NCBI RefSeq assembly: GCF_040939785.1
Contig: NZ_CP162553.1
Coordinates: forward strand, 3,968,001 to 4,032,000
DNA: 64,000 nt
Direction: 5' to 3'
DNA from: Bradyrhizobium lupini
Lineage (GTDB): Bacteria; Pseudomonadota; Alphaproteobacteria; Rhizobiales; Xanthobacteraceae
Each line of letters opens with the position of its first letter. Position 1 is the stretch's first letter. Below are positions 26,087 to 35,491 of this stretch, piece after piece. The position numbers were made by a program, and so were the translations under genes. The notes below the pieces were generated by a model that was not told the DNA's origin, searched no databases, and saw only the letters and a program-made list of their open reading frames with translations.

Positions 26087-26944
26087 ATGGGCGAAGCGAG
26101 AATAATGCTGCGTGACGCGCCGGTCGTCGGCAGCGCAGCCGAGGTCGAGCGCAAGCTGAGCGTGCCCGAGCTGTTGTGGAACGACGGCTTTGTCCGCAAG
26201 ACCGTCATCATCCTGTTCCTCGCGGCGGTCTGGGAGGCCTACGGCCTCGCCCTCGACAATCCCCTGCTGTTTCCGACGCTGCACGACACGATCCTCACGC
26301 TCTACGATCGCGTCAAGGACGGCACGATTCCCATGCGGGCCTGGGCTTCGCTAAAAGTGCTGTTCATGGGCTATTCAGCCGGCATCGCGCTCGCCGCGAT
26401 CTTCACCGTGCTCGCGATCTCCACCCGCATCGGCACCGATTTCCTTGAGACGGTCACGGCGATGTTCAATCCGCTGCCGGCGATCGCGCTGTTGCCGCTC
26501 GCTTTGATCTGGTTCGGTCTCGGCAACGGCAGTCTGGTGTTTGTGCTGATCCATTCGGTGCTGTGGCCGGTCGCGCTCAACACCCATTCGGGCTTCAAGA
26601 GCGTGTCCAACACGCTGCGCATGGTCGGCCGCAATTACGGCCTTCGGGGATTGCCGTACGTGGCGAAAATCCTCATCCCCGCCGCGTTCGGCTCGATCCT
26701 GACCGGCCTCAAGATCGGCTGGGCCTTTGCCTGGCGCACGCTGATCGCGGCCGAGCTGGTGTTCGGCGTGTCGTCGGGGCAGGGCGGGCTCGGCTGGTTC
26801 ATCTTCGAAAACCGCAACCTGCTCGACATACCTGCGGTCTTCGCCGGCCTCTTGACGGTGATCATCATCGGGCTTTTTGTCGAAAACCTGATCTTCCGCG
26901 CCATCGAGCGGAACACCGTGCAGAAATGGGGCACCCAATCATGA
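26087..26944 (+). CDS. ABC transporter permease, NitT/TauT family
   Basis: 285 aa from ATG 26087 (GAGGGAG 6 nt upstream). About six membrane helices and the BPD_transp_1 EAA loop (VSNTLRMVGRNYGLRGLPYV, KILIPAAFGSILTGLKIGWA). A ~45-residue cytosolic N-terminus precedes the first helix. It forms the membrane channel of the importer. Its stop overlaps the start of the dehydratase gene by 4 nt (ATGA). Confidence 0.94.
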   Translation: MGEARIMLRDAPVVGSAAEVERKLSVPELLWNDGFVRKTVIILFLAAVWEAYGLALDNPLLFPTLHDTILTLYDRVKDGTIPMRAWASLKVLFMGYSAGIALAAIFTVLAISTRIGTDFLETVTAMFNPLPAIALLPLALIWFGLGNGSLVFVLIHSVLWPVALNTHSGFKSVSNTLRMVGRNYGLRGLPYVAKILIPAAFGSILTGLKIGWAFAWRTLIAAELVFGVSSGQGGLGWFIFENRNLLDIPAVFAGLLTVIIIGLFVENLIFRAIERNTVQKWGTQS

Positions 26945-28680
26945 CCAAGAAGAAACTAACGCCCGACCAGCTCCGCAGCGCGCGCTGGTTCGCACCCGAC
27001 GATCTCCGCTCGTTCGGCCATCGCTCCCGCACCATGCAGATGGGCTACGCGCCGGAGGAGTGGAAGGACCGCCCGATCATCGCGATCCTCAACACCTGGT
27101 CGGACGCGCAGCCCTGCCACATGCACTTCAAGTCGCGCGTTGACGACGTCAAGCGCGGCATCCTGATGGCCGGCGGCCTGCCGCTGGAGCTGCCGGCACT
27201 GTCGCTGTCGGAATCGCTGCTCAAGCCGACCACCATGCTCTATCGCAATCTGCTGGCGATGGACGCCGAGGAGCTGTTGCGCAGCCATCCCGTCGACGGC
27301 GTGGTGCTGATGGGCGGCTGCGACAAGACCACGCCGGCGCTGCTGCTGGGTGCGACCTCGATGAACATCCCGGCGATCTATCTGCCGGCAGGTCCGATGC
27401 TGCGCGGCAATTGGAAGGGCAAGACGCTCGGCTCGGGCTCGGACGGCTGGAAATACTGGGACGAGCGGCGCGCCGGAAAAATCTCCGACAAGGACTGGCT
27501 CGACATCGAGGCCGGCATTGCGCGCAGCTACGGCACCTGCATGACCATGGGCACGGCTTCCACCATGACCGCGATTGCAGAGGCGATCGGCATGACGCTG
27601 CCGGGCGCGTCCTCGATTCCCGCCGCTGATGCCAACCATATCCGCATGGCCTCGGAATGCGGGCGCCGTATCGTCGAGATGGTCTGGGAAGATCTGACGC
27701 CGAAGACGATCCAGACCCGCAAGGCGTTCGAGAACGCGATCGCGGTGGCGATGGCCATGGGCTGTTCGACCAATGCGATCATCCATCTGATCGCGCAGGC
27801 CCGCCGCGCCGGTCTCGACATCGGCCTCGACGATTTCGAGATTGCGAGCCGCAAGGTGCCCGTCATCGCCAATGTGCGGCCGAGCGGCGATGCCTATCTG
27901 ATGGAGGACTTCTTCTATGCCGGCGGCCTGCCGGCGCTGATGGGGCAGATCAAGCCGCATCTGCATCTCGACTGCATCACCGTCACCGGCCTGACGCTGG
28001 GCGAGAATATCGCGCATGCCGAGGTCCACAATGACGATGTGATCCGCTCGATCGACAATCCCATCTACAAGGAAGGCGCCCTCGCGGTGCTCAAGGGCAA
28101 TCTCGCACCCGACGGCTGCGTCATCAAGCCGTCGGCCTGCGCGCCGCGCTTCCTCAAGCACACCGGGCCGGCGCTGGTGTTCGACGACTACCCTTCGATG
28201 AAGAAGGCGGTCGACGATCCCGATCTCGACGTCACCGAAGACCACATTCTCATTTTGCGCAATGCAGGGCCGCAGGGCGGGCCGGGCATGCCGGAATGGG
28301 GCATGCTGCCGATCCCGACCAAGCTCGTGAAGCAGGGCGTCCGCGACATGGTGCGGATCTCCGATGCGCGCATGAGCGGCACCAGCTACGGCGCCTGCAT
28401 TTTGCATGTCGCTCCCGAATCCTATGTCGGCGGACCGCTCGCGCTGGTGCGGAACGGCGACCGCATCACGCTCGACGTCGGCGCCCGCACCATCAATCTC
28501 GACGTGTCGGAAGCCGAGCTCGACAAGCGCCGCGCCGCCTGGAAGCAGCCCGAGCGCCGCTTCGAGCGCGGCTATGGCTGGATGTTCACCAAGCACATCA
28601 AGCAGGCCAATGACGGCTGCGACTTCGACTTCCTCGAGACCGATTTCGGCGCGCCGATCGGCGAGCCCTCGATTTACTAG
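26941..28680 (+). CDS. IlvD/Edd-family dehydratase (probable sugar-acid dehydratase)
   Basis: 579 aa, full length for the family. Likely [2Fe-2S] ligands are in SDAQPCHMHFKSR, LMGGCDKTTPALLLG and RSYGTCMTMGTASTM; the catalytic-Ser region near the end reads DARMSGTSYGACILHVAPES. The pattern is closest to the L-arabinonate/D-xylonate dehydratase branch, not to true dihydroxyacid dehydratase IlvD or Edd (by recall). These enzymes convert aldonates to 2-keto-3-deoxy acids. The start ATG overlaps the permease stop. Together with the lactonase and RraA-like aldolase it outlines a non-phosphorylative sugar-acid route. The exact substrate is unknown. Confidence 0.9.
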   Translation: MTKKKLTPDQLRSARWFAPDDLRSFGHRSRTMQMGYAPEEWKDRPIIAILNTWSDAQPCHMHFKSRVDDVKRGILMAGGLPLELPALSLSESLLKPTTMLYRNLLAMDAEELLRSHPVDGVVLMGGCDKTTPALLLGATSMNIPAIYLPAGPMLRGNWKGKTLGSGSDGWKYWDERRAGKISDKDWLDIEAGIARSYGTCMTMGTASTMTAIAEAIGMTLPGASSIPAADANHIRMASECGRRIVEMVWEDLTPKTIQTRKAFENAIAVAMAMGCSTNAIIHLIAQARRAGLDIGLDDFEIASRKVPVIANVRPSGDAYLMEDFFYAGGLPALMGQIKPHLHLDCITVTGLTLGENIAHAEVHNDDVIRSIDNPIYKEGALAVLKGNLAPDGCVIKPSACAPRFLKHTGPALVFDDYPSMKKAVDDPDLDVTEDHILILRNAGPQGGPGMPEWGMLPIPTKLVKQGVRDMVRISDARMSGTSYGACILHVAPESYVGGPLALVRNGDRITLDVGARTINLDVSEAELDKRRAAWKQPERRFERGYGWMFTKHIKQANDGCDFDFLETDFGAPIGEPSIY

Positions 28681-28690
28681 AGAGCGTGAC

Positions 28691-29410
28691 ATGACCAAAC
28701 TTGCCGAAGCCACCCGCAACAAGCTCAAATCCGTCTCCACCGCCACCGTCGCAACCGCGTTGTTCAAGCGGGGCCTGCGCATCCAGATGATCCAGGATGT
28801 GCACCCGCTCAGTGCCGACCAGCCGACCATGGTCGGTGAAGCCTTCACGCTGCGCTATATGCCGGCGCGCGAGGATCTCAACACCATCGAGGTCTTCAAG
28901 GACCGCTCCCATCCGCAGCGCAAGGCAGTCGAGGATTGCCCGGCGGGCAGCGTGCTGGTGATGGACAGCCGCAAGGACGCGCGCGCCGCGTCCGCCGGTG
29001 CGATCCTGGTCACGCGCTTGATGAAGCGCGGTGTCGCCGGGGTCGTCACCGATGGCGGTTTTCGCGACTCGGCCGAGATCGCCAAGCTCGGTATCCCCGC
29101 CTACCACCACCGCCCAAGCGCGCCGACCAATCTGACGCTGCATCACGCCATCGAGATCAACGTGCCGATCGGCTGCGGGGATGCGCCGGTGTTTCCCGGC
29201 GACGTCATTCTCGGCGACAGGGACGGCGTGATCGTGATCCCTGCGCATCTCGCTGAGGAGATCGCCAACGAGACCTTCGAGATGACCGCGTTCGAGGACT
29301 TCGTCACCGAGGAAGTCAACAAGGGCCGCGGCATTTTCGGTCTCTATCCGGCAACGGACCCACAGACGCTGACCGACTTCGCCGCATGGCGGAAGGCGAA
29401 CGGAAGGTAA
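28691..29410 (+). CDS. RraA-like aldolase / demethylmenaquinone methyltransferase-fold protein
   Basis: 239 aa. The family core is visible: NKLKSVSTATVATALFKRGL near the start, GAILVTRLMKRGVAGVVTDG followed by GFRDSAEIAKLG (the conserved D-G-x-x-R-D site), and VPIGCGDAPVFPGDVILGDR. Members are RraA (RNase E inhibitor) or class II aldolases acting on 4-hydroxy-4-methyl-2-oxoglutarate and similar 2-keto acids. In a catabolic operon the aldolase role is far more likely. It probably cleaves the keto acid made by the dehydratase encoded 10 bp upstream (inference). Confidence 0.88.
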   Translation: MTKLAEATRNKLKSVSTATVATALFKRGLRIQMIQDVHPLSADQPTMVGEAFTLRYMPAREDLNTIEVFKDRSHPQRKAVEDCPAGSVLVMDSRKDARAASAGAILVTRLMKRGVAGVVTDGGFRDSAEIAKLGIPAYHHRPSAPTNLTLHHAIEINVPIGCGDAPVFPGDVILGDRDGVIVIPAHLAEEIANETFEMTAFEDFVTEEVNKGRGIFGLYPATDPQTLTDFAAWRKANGR

Positions 29411-29444
29411 AGGCCGCGCGCCGACACCAAGCATATCAAGAAAC

Positions 29445-29470
29445 AGGCCGGCCGCAGCAAGCGCCGGCCT
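29445..29470 (+). terminator. Intercistronic hairpin
   Basis: AGGCCGGC / GCCGGCCT (8-bp stem, 10-nt loop) followed by TTAAAT between the aldolase gene and the lactonase gene. It may partially terminate or stabilise the upstream mRNA. Confidence 0.5.
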
Positions 29471-29492
29471 TAAATCACCCAGGGAGGACTCC

Positions 29493-30584
29493 ATGAATTT
29501 CACGCGACGCAACCTCTTGGCCGGCGCCGGCGCTGCGGCCACTTCCGCGCTCCTCGCCCACGCCGCCGGTGCCCAGTCGTTTCCGTTCGCGCCGAACCAG
29601 CGCTACCCCGATCCCGCCGTTCAAATCCTCGATCCCAGTTTTGGAAAGTACCGGCTTTATTCCTCGACGCTCGAGCAGGTCGCGACCGGCATGCGCTGGG
29701 CGGAAGGCCCCGCCTATTTTCCCGAAGGCGGCTATCTGCTGTTCTCGGACATTCCCAACAACCGGATCATGAAGTTCGACGAGAAGACCGGGCAGACCAG
29801 CGTGTTCCGCGCCAACGCGAACTACGCCAACGGCAACGCGCGCGACCGCCAGGGTCGCCTCGTCAGCTGCGAGCACTCGGTGACCCGCCGCATCACCCGC
29901 ACCGAGAAGGACGGCAAGATCACCGTGCTGGCCGAGAAGTTCGAGGGCAAGCGGCTGAACGCGCCGAACGACATCGTGGTGAAGTCCGACGACAGCATCT
30001 GGTTCACCGACCCGCTGTTCGGCATCAACGGCGAGTGGGAGGGCAAGAAGGAAAAGGCCGAGCAAGCCACCACCAACGTCTACCGCATCGCTAAGGACGG
30101 CAAGCTCAGCGCTATGCTGACCGACCTCGTCAATCCGAACGGCCTCGCCTTTTCGCCTGACGAGAAGAAGCTCTACGTGGTCGAGTGGAAAGGTACGCCC
30201 AACCGCAGCATCTGGAGCTATAATGTCGGTGACGACGGTTCGCTCAGCGGCAAGACCAAGCTGATCGACGCGGCTGACCAGGCCTCGCTCGACGGTTTTC
30301 GCGTCGACCGCGACGGCAATCTCTGGTGCGGCTGGGGCTCCAACGGTGCGCTGCAATCCGAGCCGACCGACATCGCCGGCCGCAAGGTTTATCAGCTCAA
30401 GGCCAAGTCGGAGGATCTCGACGGCGTGATGGTGTTCAACGCAGAGGGCAAGCCGCTCGCCTTCATCAAGCTGCCCGAACGCTGCGCCAATCTCTGCTTC
30501 GGCGGGCCGAAGAACAATCGCCTGTATATGGCAAGCAGCCACTCGGTGTATGCGCTGTATGTGGAGGCGCATGGGGCCGTGTGA
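29493..30584 (+). CDS. SMP-30/gluconolactonase-family protein, Tat-exported
   Basis: 363 aa; GGGAGGA 4 nt before the ATG. A twin-arginine signal (FTRRNLLAGAGAAATSALLA, cut near residue 28) is followed by a six-bladed propeller. Seen: EGPAYFPEGGYLLFSDIPNN with the metal-binding Glu, ERTEK-type loops, LNAPNDIVVKSDDSIWFTDP (Asn/Asp ligands) and NPNGLAFSPDEKKLYVVEW. It would hydrolyse an aldonolactone in the periplasm, releasing the acid for the ABC importer encoded upstream. It is the last gene of the operon, before a REP-like palindrome. Confidence 0.9.
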   Translation: MNFTRRNLLAGAGAAATSALLAHAAGAQSFPFAPNQRYPDPAVQILDPSFGKYRLYSSTLEQVATGMRWAEGPAYFPEGGYLLFSDIPNNRIMKFDEKTGQTSVFRANANYANGNARDRQGRLVSCEHSVTRRITRTEKDGKITVLAEKFEGKRLNAPNDIVVKSDDSIWFTDPLFGINGEWEGKKEKAEQATTNVYRIAKDGKLSAMLTDLVNPNGLAFSPDEKKLYVVEWKGTPNRSIWSYNVGDDGSLSGKTKLIDAADQASLDGFRVDRDGNLWCGWGSNGALQSEPTDIAGRKVYQLKAKSEDLDGVMVFNAEGKPLAFIKLPERCANLCFGGPKNNRLYMASSHSVYALYVEAHGAV

Positions 30585-30604
30585 GGCTTCGCCTCTCTCG
30601 AGGC

Positions 30605-30691
30605 CGTAGCCCGGATGGAGCGCAGCGCAATCCGGGGCTGTGATGTCGTCTGCACTAATCCCGGATTTCGCTGCGCTCCATCCGGGCTACG
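30605..30691. repeat. REP-like palindrome, family 2
   Basis: Arms CGTAGCCCGGATGGAGCGCA and TGCGCTCCATCCGGGCTACG are exact reverse complements. It sits between the convergent lactonase and oligopeptidase B genes and could terminate both. Confidence 0.85.
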
Positions 30692-30694
30692 AAG

Positions 30695-32794
30695 TCACGC
30701 CTCCGCCATCCCCGCCGCCCACAGCGCGAACGCATAGACGATCGCGACTTCATCGAGCCGGTTGAAGCGTCCCGATGCGCCGCCGTGGCCGGCGCCCATG
30801 TTGGTGCGGAGCAGGACCGGGCCGCCGCCGCTCATGGTCGCGCGCAGGCGCGCGATCCATTTGGCGGGCTCCCAATAGGTGACGCGCGGATCGGTCAACC
30901 CGCCCATCGCCAGGATCGCGGGATAGTCTTTCGCCGCGACATTGTCGTAGGGCGAATAGGACAGGATGGTGCGGAAATCCTTCTCGCTCTCGATCGGGTT
31001 GCCCCATTCCGGCCATTCCGGCGGCGTCAGCGGCAGCGTGTCGTCGAGCATCGTGTTGAGCACGTCGACGAACGGCACTTCGGCGACGACGCCGGCGAAC
31101 AATTCGCCGGCGCGGTTCGCCACCGCGCCCATCAGCATGCCGCCGGCCGAACCGCCGTGGCCGACAATGCGCTTTGCACTGGTGTACTTCGCATCGATCA
31201 GCGCGCGTGCGCTGGCGGCAAAATCGTCGAACGAATTGGTCTTCTTCTCGCGCTTGCCGTCGAGGTACCAGCCCCAGCCCTTGTCGGCGCCGCCGCGGAT
31301 ATGGGCGATGGCATAGACGAAGCCACGGTCGACCAGCGACAGGCGGTTGGCGCTGAACGAAGCCGGCATCGCCATGCCGTAGGAGCCGTAGCCGTAGAGC
31401 AGCAGCGGCGCCGCGCCGTCGAGCGTGAGTCCGCGGCGATGGAGGATCGAGACCGGCACCTCGGCGCCGTCATGCGCTTTCGCCATGATGCGGGTGGTGA
31501 CGTAGTCGCTCGCATTGTGGCCGGACGGGATCTCCTGCCGCTTGCGAAGGGTGCGCGTGCGCTTGACCATGTCGTAATCGTAGACTTCCGACGGCGTCGT
31601 CATCGACGAATAGGCGAAGCGCAAATTGGTCGTCTCGAATTCGTAGGAGCCCATCGTATCCAGCGAATAGGCCGCTTCGTCGAACGCGATCGCGTGCTCC
31701 TCGTTCGAGGCGAGGTCGCGGATCACGATGGACGGCAGCGCGTTGGCGCGCTCCAGCCGCACCATGTGGCCGGCATAGAGATCGAGGTCGATGATGTAGA
31801 TGCCCGGGCGATACGGGATCAGATCGCGCCAGTTCTTGCGCTCGGGTGAGGCGAGCGGCGCGGTGACGATCTTGAAGTCGATGGCATGGTCGGCGTTGGT
31901 TAGGATGAAGAGTTCGTCGCCACGGTCGGCCAGCGAATATTGCACGCCTTCCTTGCGTGCCGCGACCAGGCGCGGCGGTGCGTCGGGGTGGGCGAGGTCG
32001 ATCAGCCGCTGCTCGGAGGTCTCGTGGTCGCCGCCCGCGATCACGCAGAAGCGGCCACTGGTGCTCTCTTGCAGATGGGTGAACCAGCCGGAATCCTGCT
32101 CCTCGTAGACCAGCGTGTCGTCGGCTTGCCCAGTGCCGAGCTTATGCCGCCACACCTGCATCGGGCGGTGGTTGTCGTCGAGCTTCACGTAGAAGAACGA
32201 CGTCGCATCCTTGCTCCAGACCACGCCGCCGTCGGTCTCCTCGACGACGTCGTCGAGGTCCTTGCCGGTCGCCCAGTCGCGCACGCGGATGGAGAAATAC
32301 TCCGAGCCCTTGGTGTCGGCGCTCCAGGCCTGCAGCCTGTGGTCGTTCGAGTGCCGGCTGCCGCCGAACTTGAAGTATTCATGGTCCTTGGCGAGCGCAT
32401 CGCCGTCGAGCACGATGTGGCCCTCGCCGCCGTCGCGCGGCATACGGCCGAACAGCTCGTGCTGACCGCCCTCGCGGAATTTGCGGAAATAGGCGAAAGG
32501 ACCATCCGGCGACGGCACGCTGGAATCGTCCTCCTTGATCCGCCCCCGCATCTCGCGCACCAGCGTTTTCTGGAGCGCCGCGGTATGGCCGAGCAGGCTC
32601 TCGGTGTAGCCATTTTCTGCGTCGAGATATTTGCGGATGTCGGGATCGAGCACCGCGGGGTCGCGCAGCACCTCCTGCCATTTCTCGTCCTTCAACCAGG
32701 CATAGTCGTCGGTCACGGTGATCCCGTGTCGCGTGAAGGAATGCGGCCGGCGCGGCGCGAGGGGGGGCAGGGAAGGTGTTTTGGCTTGTGTCAC
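30695..32794 (-). CDS. ptrB: Oligopeptidase B (S9A serine peptidase)
   Basis: 699 aa, usual family length, cytosolic. GTG 32794 has GAGGA about 5 nt upstream. An N-terminal beta-propeller (about 75-420) gates a C-terminal alpha/beta-hydrolase. The nucleophile lies in IVGHGGSAGGMLMGAVANR (GGSAGG), catalytic Asp and His in the GGLTDPRVTYWEPAKW and NMGAGHGGASGRF regions. Substrate-defining acidic residues for Arg/Lys cleavage are expected in EVPFVDVLNTMLDDTLPLTP. It cleaves short peptides after basic residues. It is a single gene flanked by a REP palindrome. Confidence 0.94.
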   Translation of the reverse strand: MTQAKTPSLPPLAPRRPHSFTRHGITVTDDYAWLKDEKWQEVLRDPAVLDPDIRKYLDAENGYTESLLGHTAALQKTLVREMRGRIKEDDSSVPSPDGPFAYFRKFREGGQHELFGRMPRDGGEGHIVLDGDALAKDHEYFKFGGSRHSNDHRLQAWSADTKGSEYFSIRVRDWATGKDLDDVVEETDGGVVWSKDATSFFYVKLDDNHRPMQVWRHKLGTGQADDTLVYEEQDSGWFTHLQESTSGRFCVIAGGDHETSEQRLIDLAHPDAPPRLVAARKEGVQYSLADRGDELFILTNADHAIDFKIVTAPLASPERKNWRDLIPYRPGIYIIDLDLYAGHMVRLERANALPSIVIRDLASNEEHAIAFDEAAYSLDTMGSYEFETTNLRFAYSSMTTPSEVYDYDMVKRTRTLRKRQEIPSGHNASDYVTTRIMAKAHDGAEVPVSILHRRGLTLDGAAPLLLYGYGSYGMAMPASFSANRLSLVDRGFVYAIAHIRGGADKGWGWYLDGKREKKTNSFDDFAASARALIDAKYTSAKRIVGHGGSAGGMLMGAVANRAGELFAGVVAEVPFVDVLNTMLDDTLPLTPPEWPEWGNPIESEKDFRTILSYSPYDNVAAKDYPAILAMGGLTDPRVTYWEPAKWIARLRATMSGGGPVLLRTNMGAGHGGASGRFNRLDEVAIVYAFALWAAGMAEA

Positions 32795-32942
32795 TCGATC
32801 CTCATTCAGATGCGTGTTTCACCTTATATCGTCCCGCTTCCGTGAATTGCCAGCGTCGCTGCGGGCGTCGTCGCCGGGTTGTTGACGGGCCGCTTGTATG
32901 CTTTAGGGGCCGGGTCTTTAGTCCTGCCGCCGGTCCAGCCTG

Positions 32943-34379
32943 ATGTTGTTCAATTCCTACCCGTTCATCCTGCTGTTCCTGCCCGTCGCGCTGGCTGGCT
33001 ATTTCTGGCTCGGGCGGCGCAGCAATCTGGCCCCGGTGATCTGGCTGGCGGCGGCCTCGCTCACCTTCTATGCCATTGGCAACTGGCAGTTCGTGGCCCT
33101 GTTGCTGCTATCGATCGCCTTCAACTACGGCATAGGCCACCTCCTCATCGTGGCCAAGCTTACTTCGTCGCAACGAAAGGTGGCACTGGCCCTCGGCGTC
33201 GCCGGCGATCTTCTCGTACTTGGCATCTTCAAATATGCCGGCTTCGTCACCGAGAACGTCAACGCGCTGGCCGGCACGCACTTTGCGGTCCACATCCTGC
33301 TGCCGGTCGGCATCTCCTTCTACACGTTCACCCAGATCGCGTTCCTGGTTGACGCCTGGCGCGGGCAGGTCGCGGCCTACGCGCTGCCACACTATGCGCT
33401 GTTCGTGACCTACTTTCCGCATCTGATCGCGGGGCCAATCCTTCACCACAAGGACATGATCCCGCAATTCGAGCGGGAGGAAACCAAGCATCCGCATGCG
33501 CATCTGATCCTGTGCGGCCTCATCATCTTCGCAATCGGCCTGTTCAAGAAGACCTGCCTTGCCGATGGCATCCAGCCGCTGGTCGCGCTCGCCTTCGATG
33601 CGCGCGCGCCGAGTTTTGATCAGGCCTGGCTCGGTGCACTCGCCTACACGTTCCAGCTCTATTTCGACTTTTCCGGCTATTCCGACATGGCGATCGGGAT
33701 ATCGCTGATGTTCGGAATCTTCCTGCCGGTCAATTTCAACTCGCCCTACAAGGCCACCAGCATCGTCGAGTTCTGGCGCCGCTGGCACATGACGCTGTCG
33801 CACTTCCTGCGCGACTATCTCTACATCCCGCTCGGGGGCAACAGGCGCGGGCGCGTGCTGCGCTACATCAACTTGCTGCTCACGATGCTGCTCGGCGGGC
33901 TCTGGCATGGCGCGGCCTGGACTTTTGTCATTTGGGGCGCCCTGCATGGCGCCTATCTCTGTATCAATCACGCTTTCAACGCGCTGGTGCCGAATGTTCC
34001 GAAGTGGCTCGCGCACACGACGCGCGTCGCCGGAGCCGTGCTGACATTCCTCGCCGTCGTTGTCGCCTGGGTCTTCTTCCGTGCCGAACGGGTCGATTGG
34101 GCAATGCGGATTGTGAATGCGATGGCCGATCCCTCCAACATCGTGTTCGGCCGCGAGGAGATTGCGGCGTCGGTGATGGTCACGATCTATGCCGCGCTGG
34201 TGTGGCTGGCGCCGAACACGCAAGGACTCATGGGGTACGACCACGCCAATCGCAGGGTCGGCGACGGCCTGATGTCCGGACGGATGCGGCCGCTGGTCCT
34301 CTATGGTGCGTCGCTGGTGCTTGCGTTCGGGATTTTGGGTATCCAGAGCCACAGCGAATTCATCTATTTCCGGTTCTGA
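32943..34379 (+). CDS. MBOAT-family O-acyltransferase (AlgI-like)
   Basis: 478 aa, inner membrane, ten or more hydrophobic segments. Family markers: FPHLIAGPILHHKDMIPQF, FSGYSDMAIGISLMFG, WRRWHMTLSHFLRDYLYIPL and GGLWHGAAWTFVIWGALHGA with the catalytic His. AlgI-like MBOATs move acetyl groups across the membrane to modify exopolysaccharide. The stop overlaps the next start (TGATG), where an SGNH-like protein is encoded, the usual AlgI-AlgJ/X arrangement. The polysaccharide substrate is unknown and no biosynthetic genes are adjacent. Confidence 0.94.
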   Translation: MLFNSYPFILLFLPVALAGYFWLGRRSNLAPVIWLAAASLTFYAIGNWQFVALLLLSIAFNYGIGHLLIVAKLTSSQRKVALALGVAGDLLVLGIFKYAGFVTENVNALAGTHFAVHILLPVGISFYTFTQIAFLVDAWRGQVAAYALPHYALFVTYFPHLIAGPILHHKDMIPQFEREETKHPHAHLILCGLIIFAIGLFKKTCLADGIQPLVALAFDARAPSFDQAWLGALAYTFQLYFDFSGYSDMAIGISLMFGIFLPVNFNSPYKATSIVEFWRRWHMTLSHFLRDYLYIPLGGNRRGRVLRYINLLLTMLLGGLWHGAAWTFVIWGALHGAYLCINHAFNALVPNVPKWLAHTTRVAGAVLTFLAVVVAWVFFRAERVDWAMRIVNAMADPSNIVFGREEIAASVMVTIYAALVWLAPNTQGLMGYDHANRRVGDGLMSGRMRPLVLYGASLVLAFGILGIQSHSEFIYFRF

Positions 34380-35491
34380 TGCGCGGCGCGTTCACATATC
34401 CAGGGCGTCTTCTCCTCGCGAGCATCGCGTGCGTGCTGGGCGCGGCTGCGCTCACCTATGTCATCGATCCCCTGCAACTGTTTCGGCCCTCGCGTCTCGT
34501 CGCGCCGTTCTATTCCGATGACACGCGCGTGCAGAATGCCGGGCTGATCCGCAGCCAATCGTTCGATACCGCGTTCATGGGCACCTCGCTCGCGATCCAT
34601 TTCCGCCAGAGCGACATCGACCATGCCCTCGGCGTGCACTCGCTCAAGCTGGCGATGACCGGCTCCAATTCGCGTCAGCAGGGCTTTGTACTCGAGCAGG
34701 CCATCGACCGCGGCGCGAAGCGCGTGATCTGGGCGATGGACGATTTTATCTTTGTCGATGCTGCCGACATCGAGACCGATCCTTATCTCGCTGCCGATCT
34801 CTATCGCGGGACGGCAAAGGGGATCGCGTCCTATCTGTTCAGTGCGGCGATGGCGAAGGAATCCCTGTTCGCATTGCTGCGGTCGGTTCCGCCGCTGCGG
34901 GAGCCGCTGACCCGGGCGGCGCCTTTTCTGCCCGTCAAGTTTGCGCTTGAAGACGTCGACGACATTTATGCGTTGCCGCGCGATATCGACGTCGCGCGCG
35001 CCTATAATGCGAAAAGGACGCTCGCGGCTTTCGCCTATATCACCGATCCCGTGCGCAGCCGTTTTCTCGGCGAAGGCTATCGTTACGATGCGATGGTCCG
35101 GCATTTCGAGCGTGACGCCGTCGGCCTGATCGCGCGCCATCCGGACGTGACCTTCGACATCTACTTCCCGCCCTATTCGATCCTGCAATTCGTCGCGATG
35201 CGCGACGCTTCGCCTGCGACGCTGAAAATCGTCACCGACCTCACGGCCGTCATTGCGCAGTGCCTGACGCAGCTTCCCAATGTGCGTCTGTACGATTTCC
35301 GGGCGATCAAGGACGTGACGCACGACCTCGACAATTACGGCGACGTCATCCACCATTCGCCGGTGATCGATGCGAAGGTGCTGTCGTGGCTGGCGCGTGG
35401 GGAGTATCGGGTCGATCCGACGGCGCCACTTGCCTCGCTGGAGGCGTTGAAGGCGCAGGTCGAGGCGTATCGCTTGCCGCCGCTGCCGTAG
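34379..35491 (+). CDS. SGNH/AlgJ-like membrane-anchored protein, probable acetyl-transfer partner
   Basis: 370 aa with one N-terminal signal anchor (LLLASIACVLGAAALTYVI) and a periplasmic domain. Two SGNH-like blocks are seen: AFMGTSLAIHFRQSD (block I G-x-S) and, near the C-terminus, DNYGDVIHHSPVIDAKVL (D-x-x-H region). They suit a periplasmic O-acetyltransferase or esterase that takes the acetyl group from the MBOAT partner. Overlapping start and stop codons support co-translation. Overall similarity to AlgJ is weak, so the assignment rests on context plus these motifs. The stop codon lies within a REP palindrome. Confidence 0.75.
   Translation: MRGAFTYPGRLLLASIACVLGAAALTYVIDPLQLFRPSRLVAPFYSDDTRVQNAGLIRSQSFDTAFMGTSLAIHFRQSDIDHALGVHSLKLAMTGSNSRQQGFVLEQAIDRGAKRVIWAMDDFIFVDAADIETDPYLAADLYRGTAKGIASYLFSAAMAKESLFALLRSVPPLREPLTRAAPFLPVKFALEDVDDIYALPRDIDVARAYNAKRTLAAFAYITDPVRSRFLGEGYRYDAMVRHFERDAVGLIARHPDVTFDIYFPPYSILQFVAMRDASPATLKIVTDLTAVIAQCLTQLPNVRLYDFRAIKDVTHDLDNYGDVIHHSPVIDAKVLSWLARGEYRVDPTAPLASLEALKAQVEAYRLPPLP

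Noticed and set aside
26956..28848. A 630-residue open frame on the minus strand opposite the dehydratase gene
   Set aside because: The plus strand encodes a complete IlvD/Edd protein with its cysteine motifs, and the antisense product shows no domain and a biased composition.
30640..30656. TGTGATGTCGTCTGCA as a CRP half-site
   Set aside because: Only one half matches and it lies between the arms of a REP palindrome.
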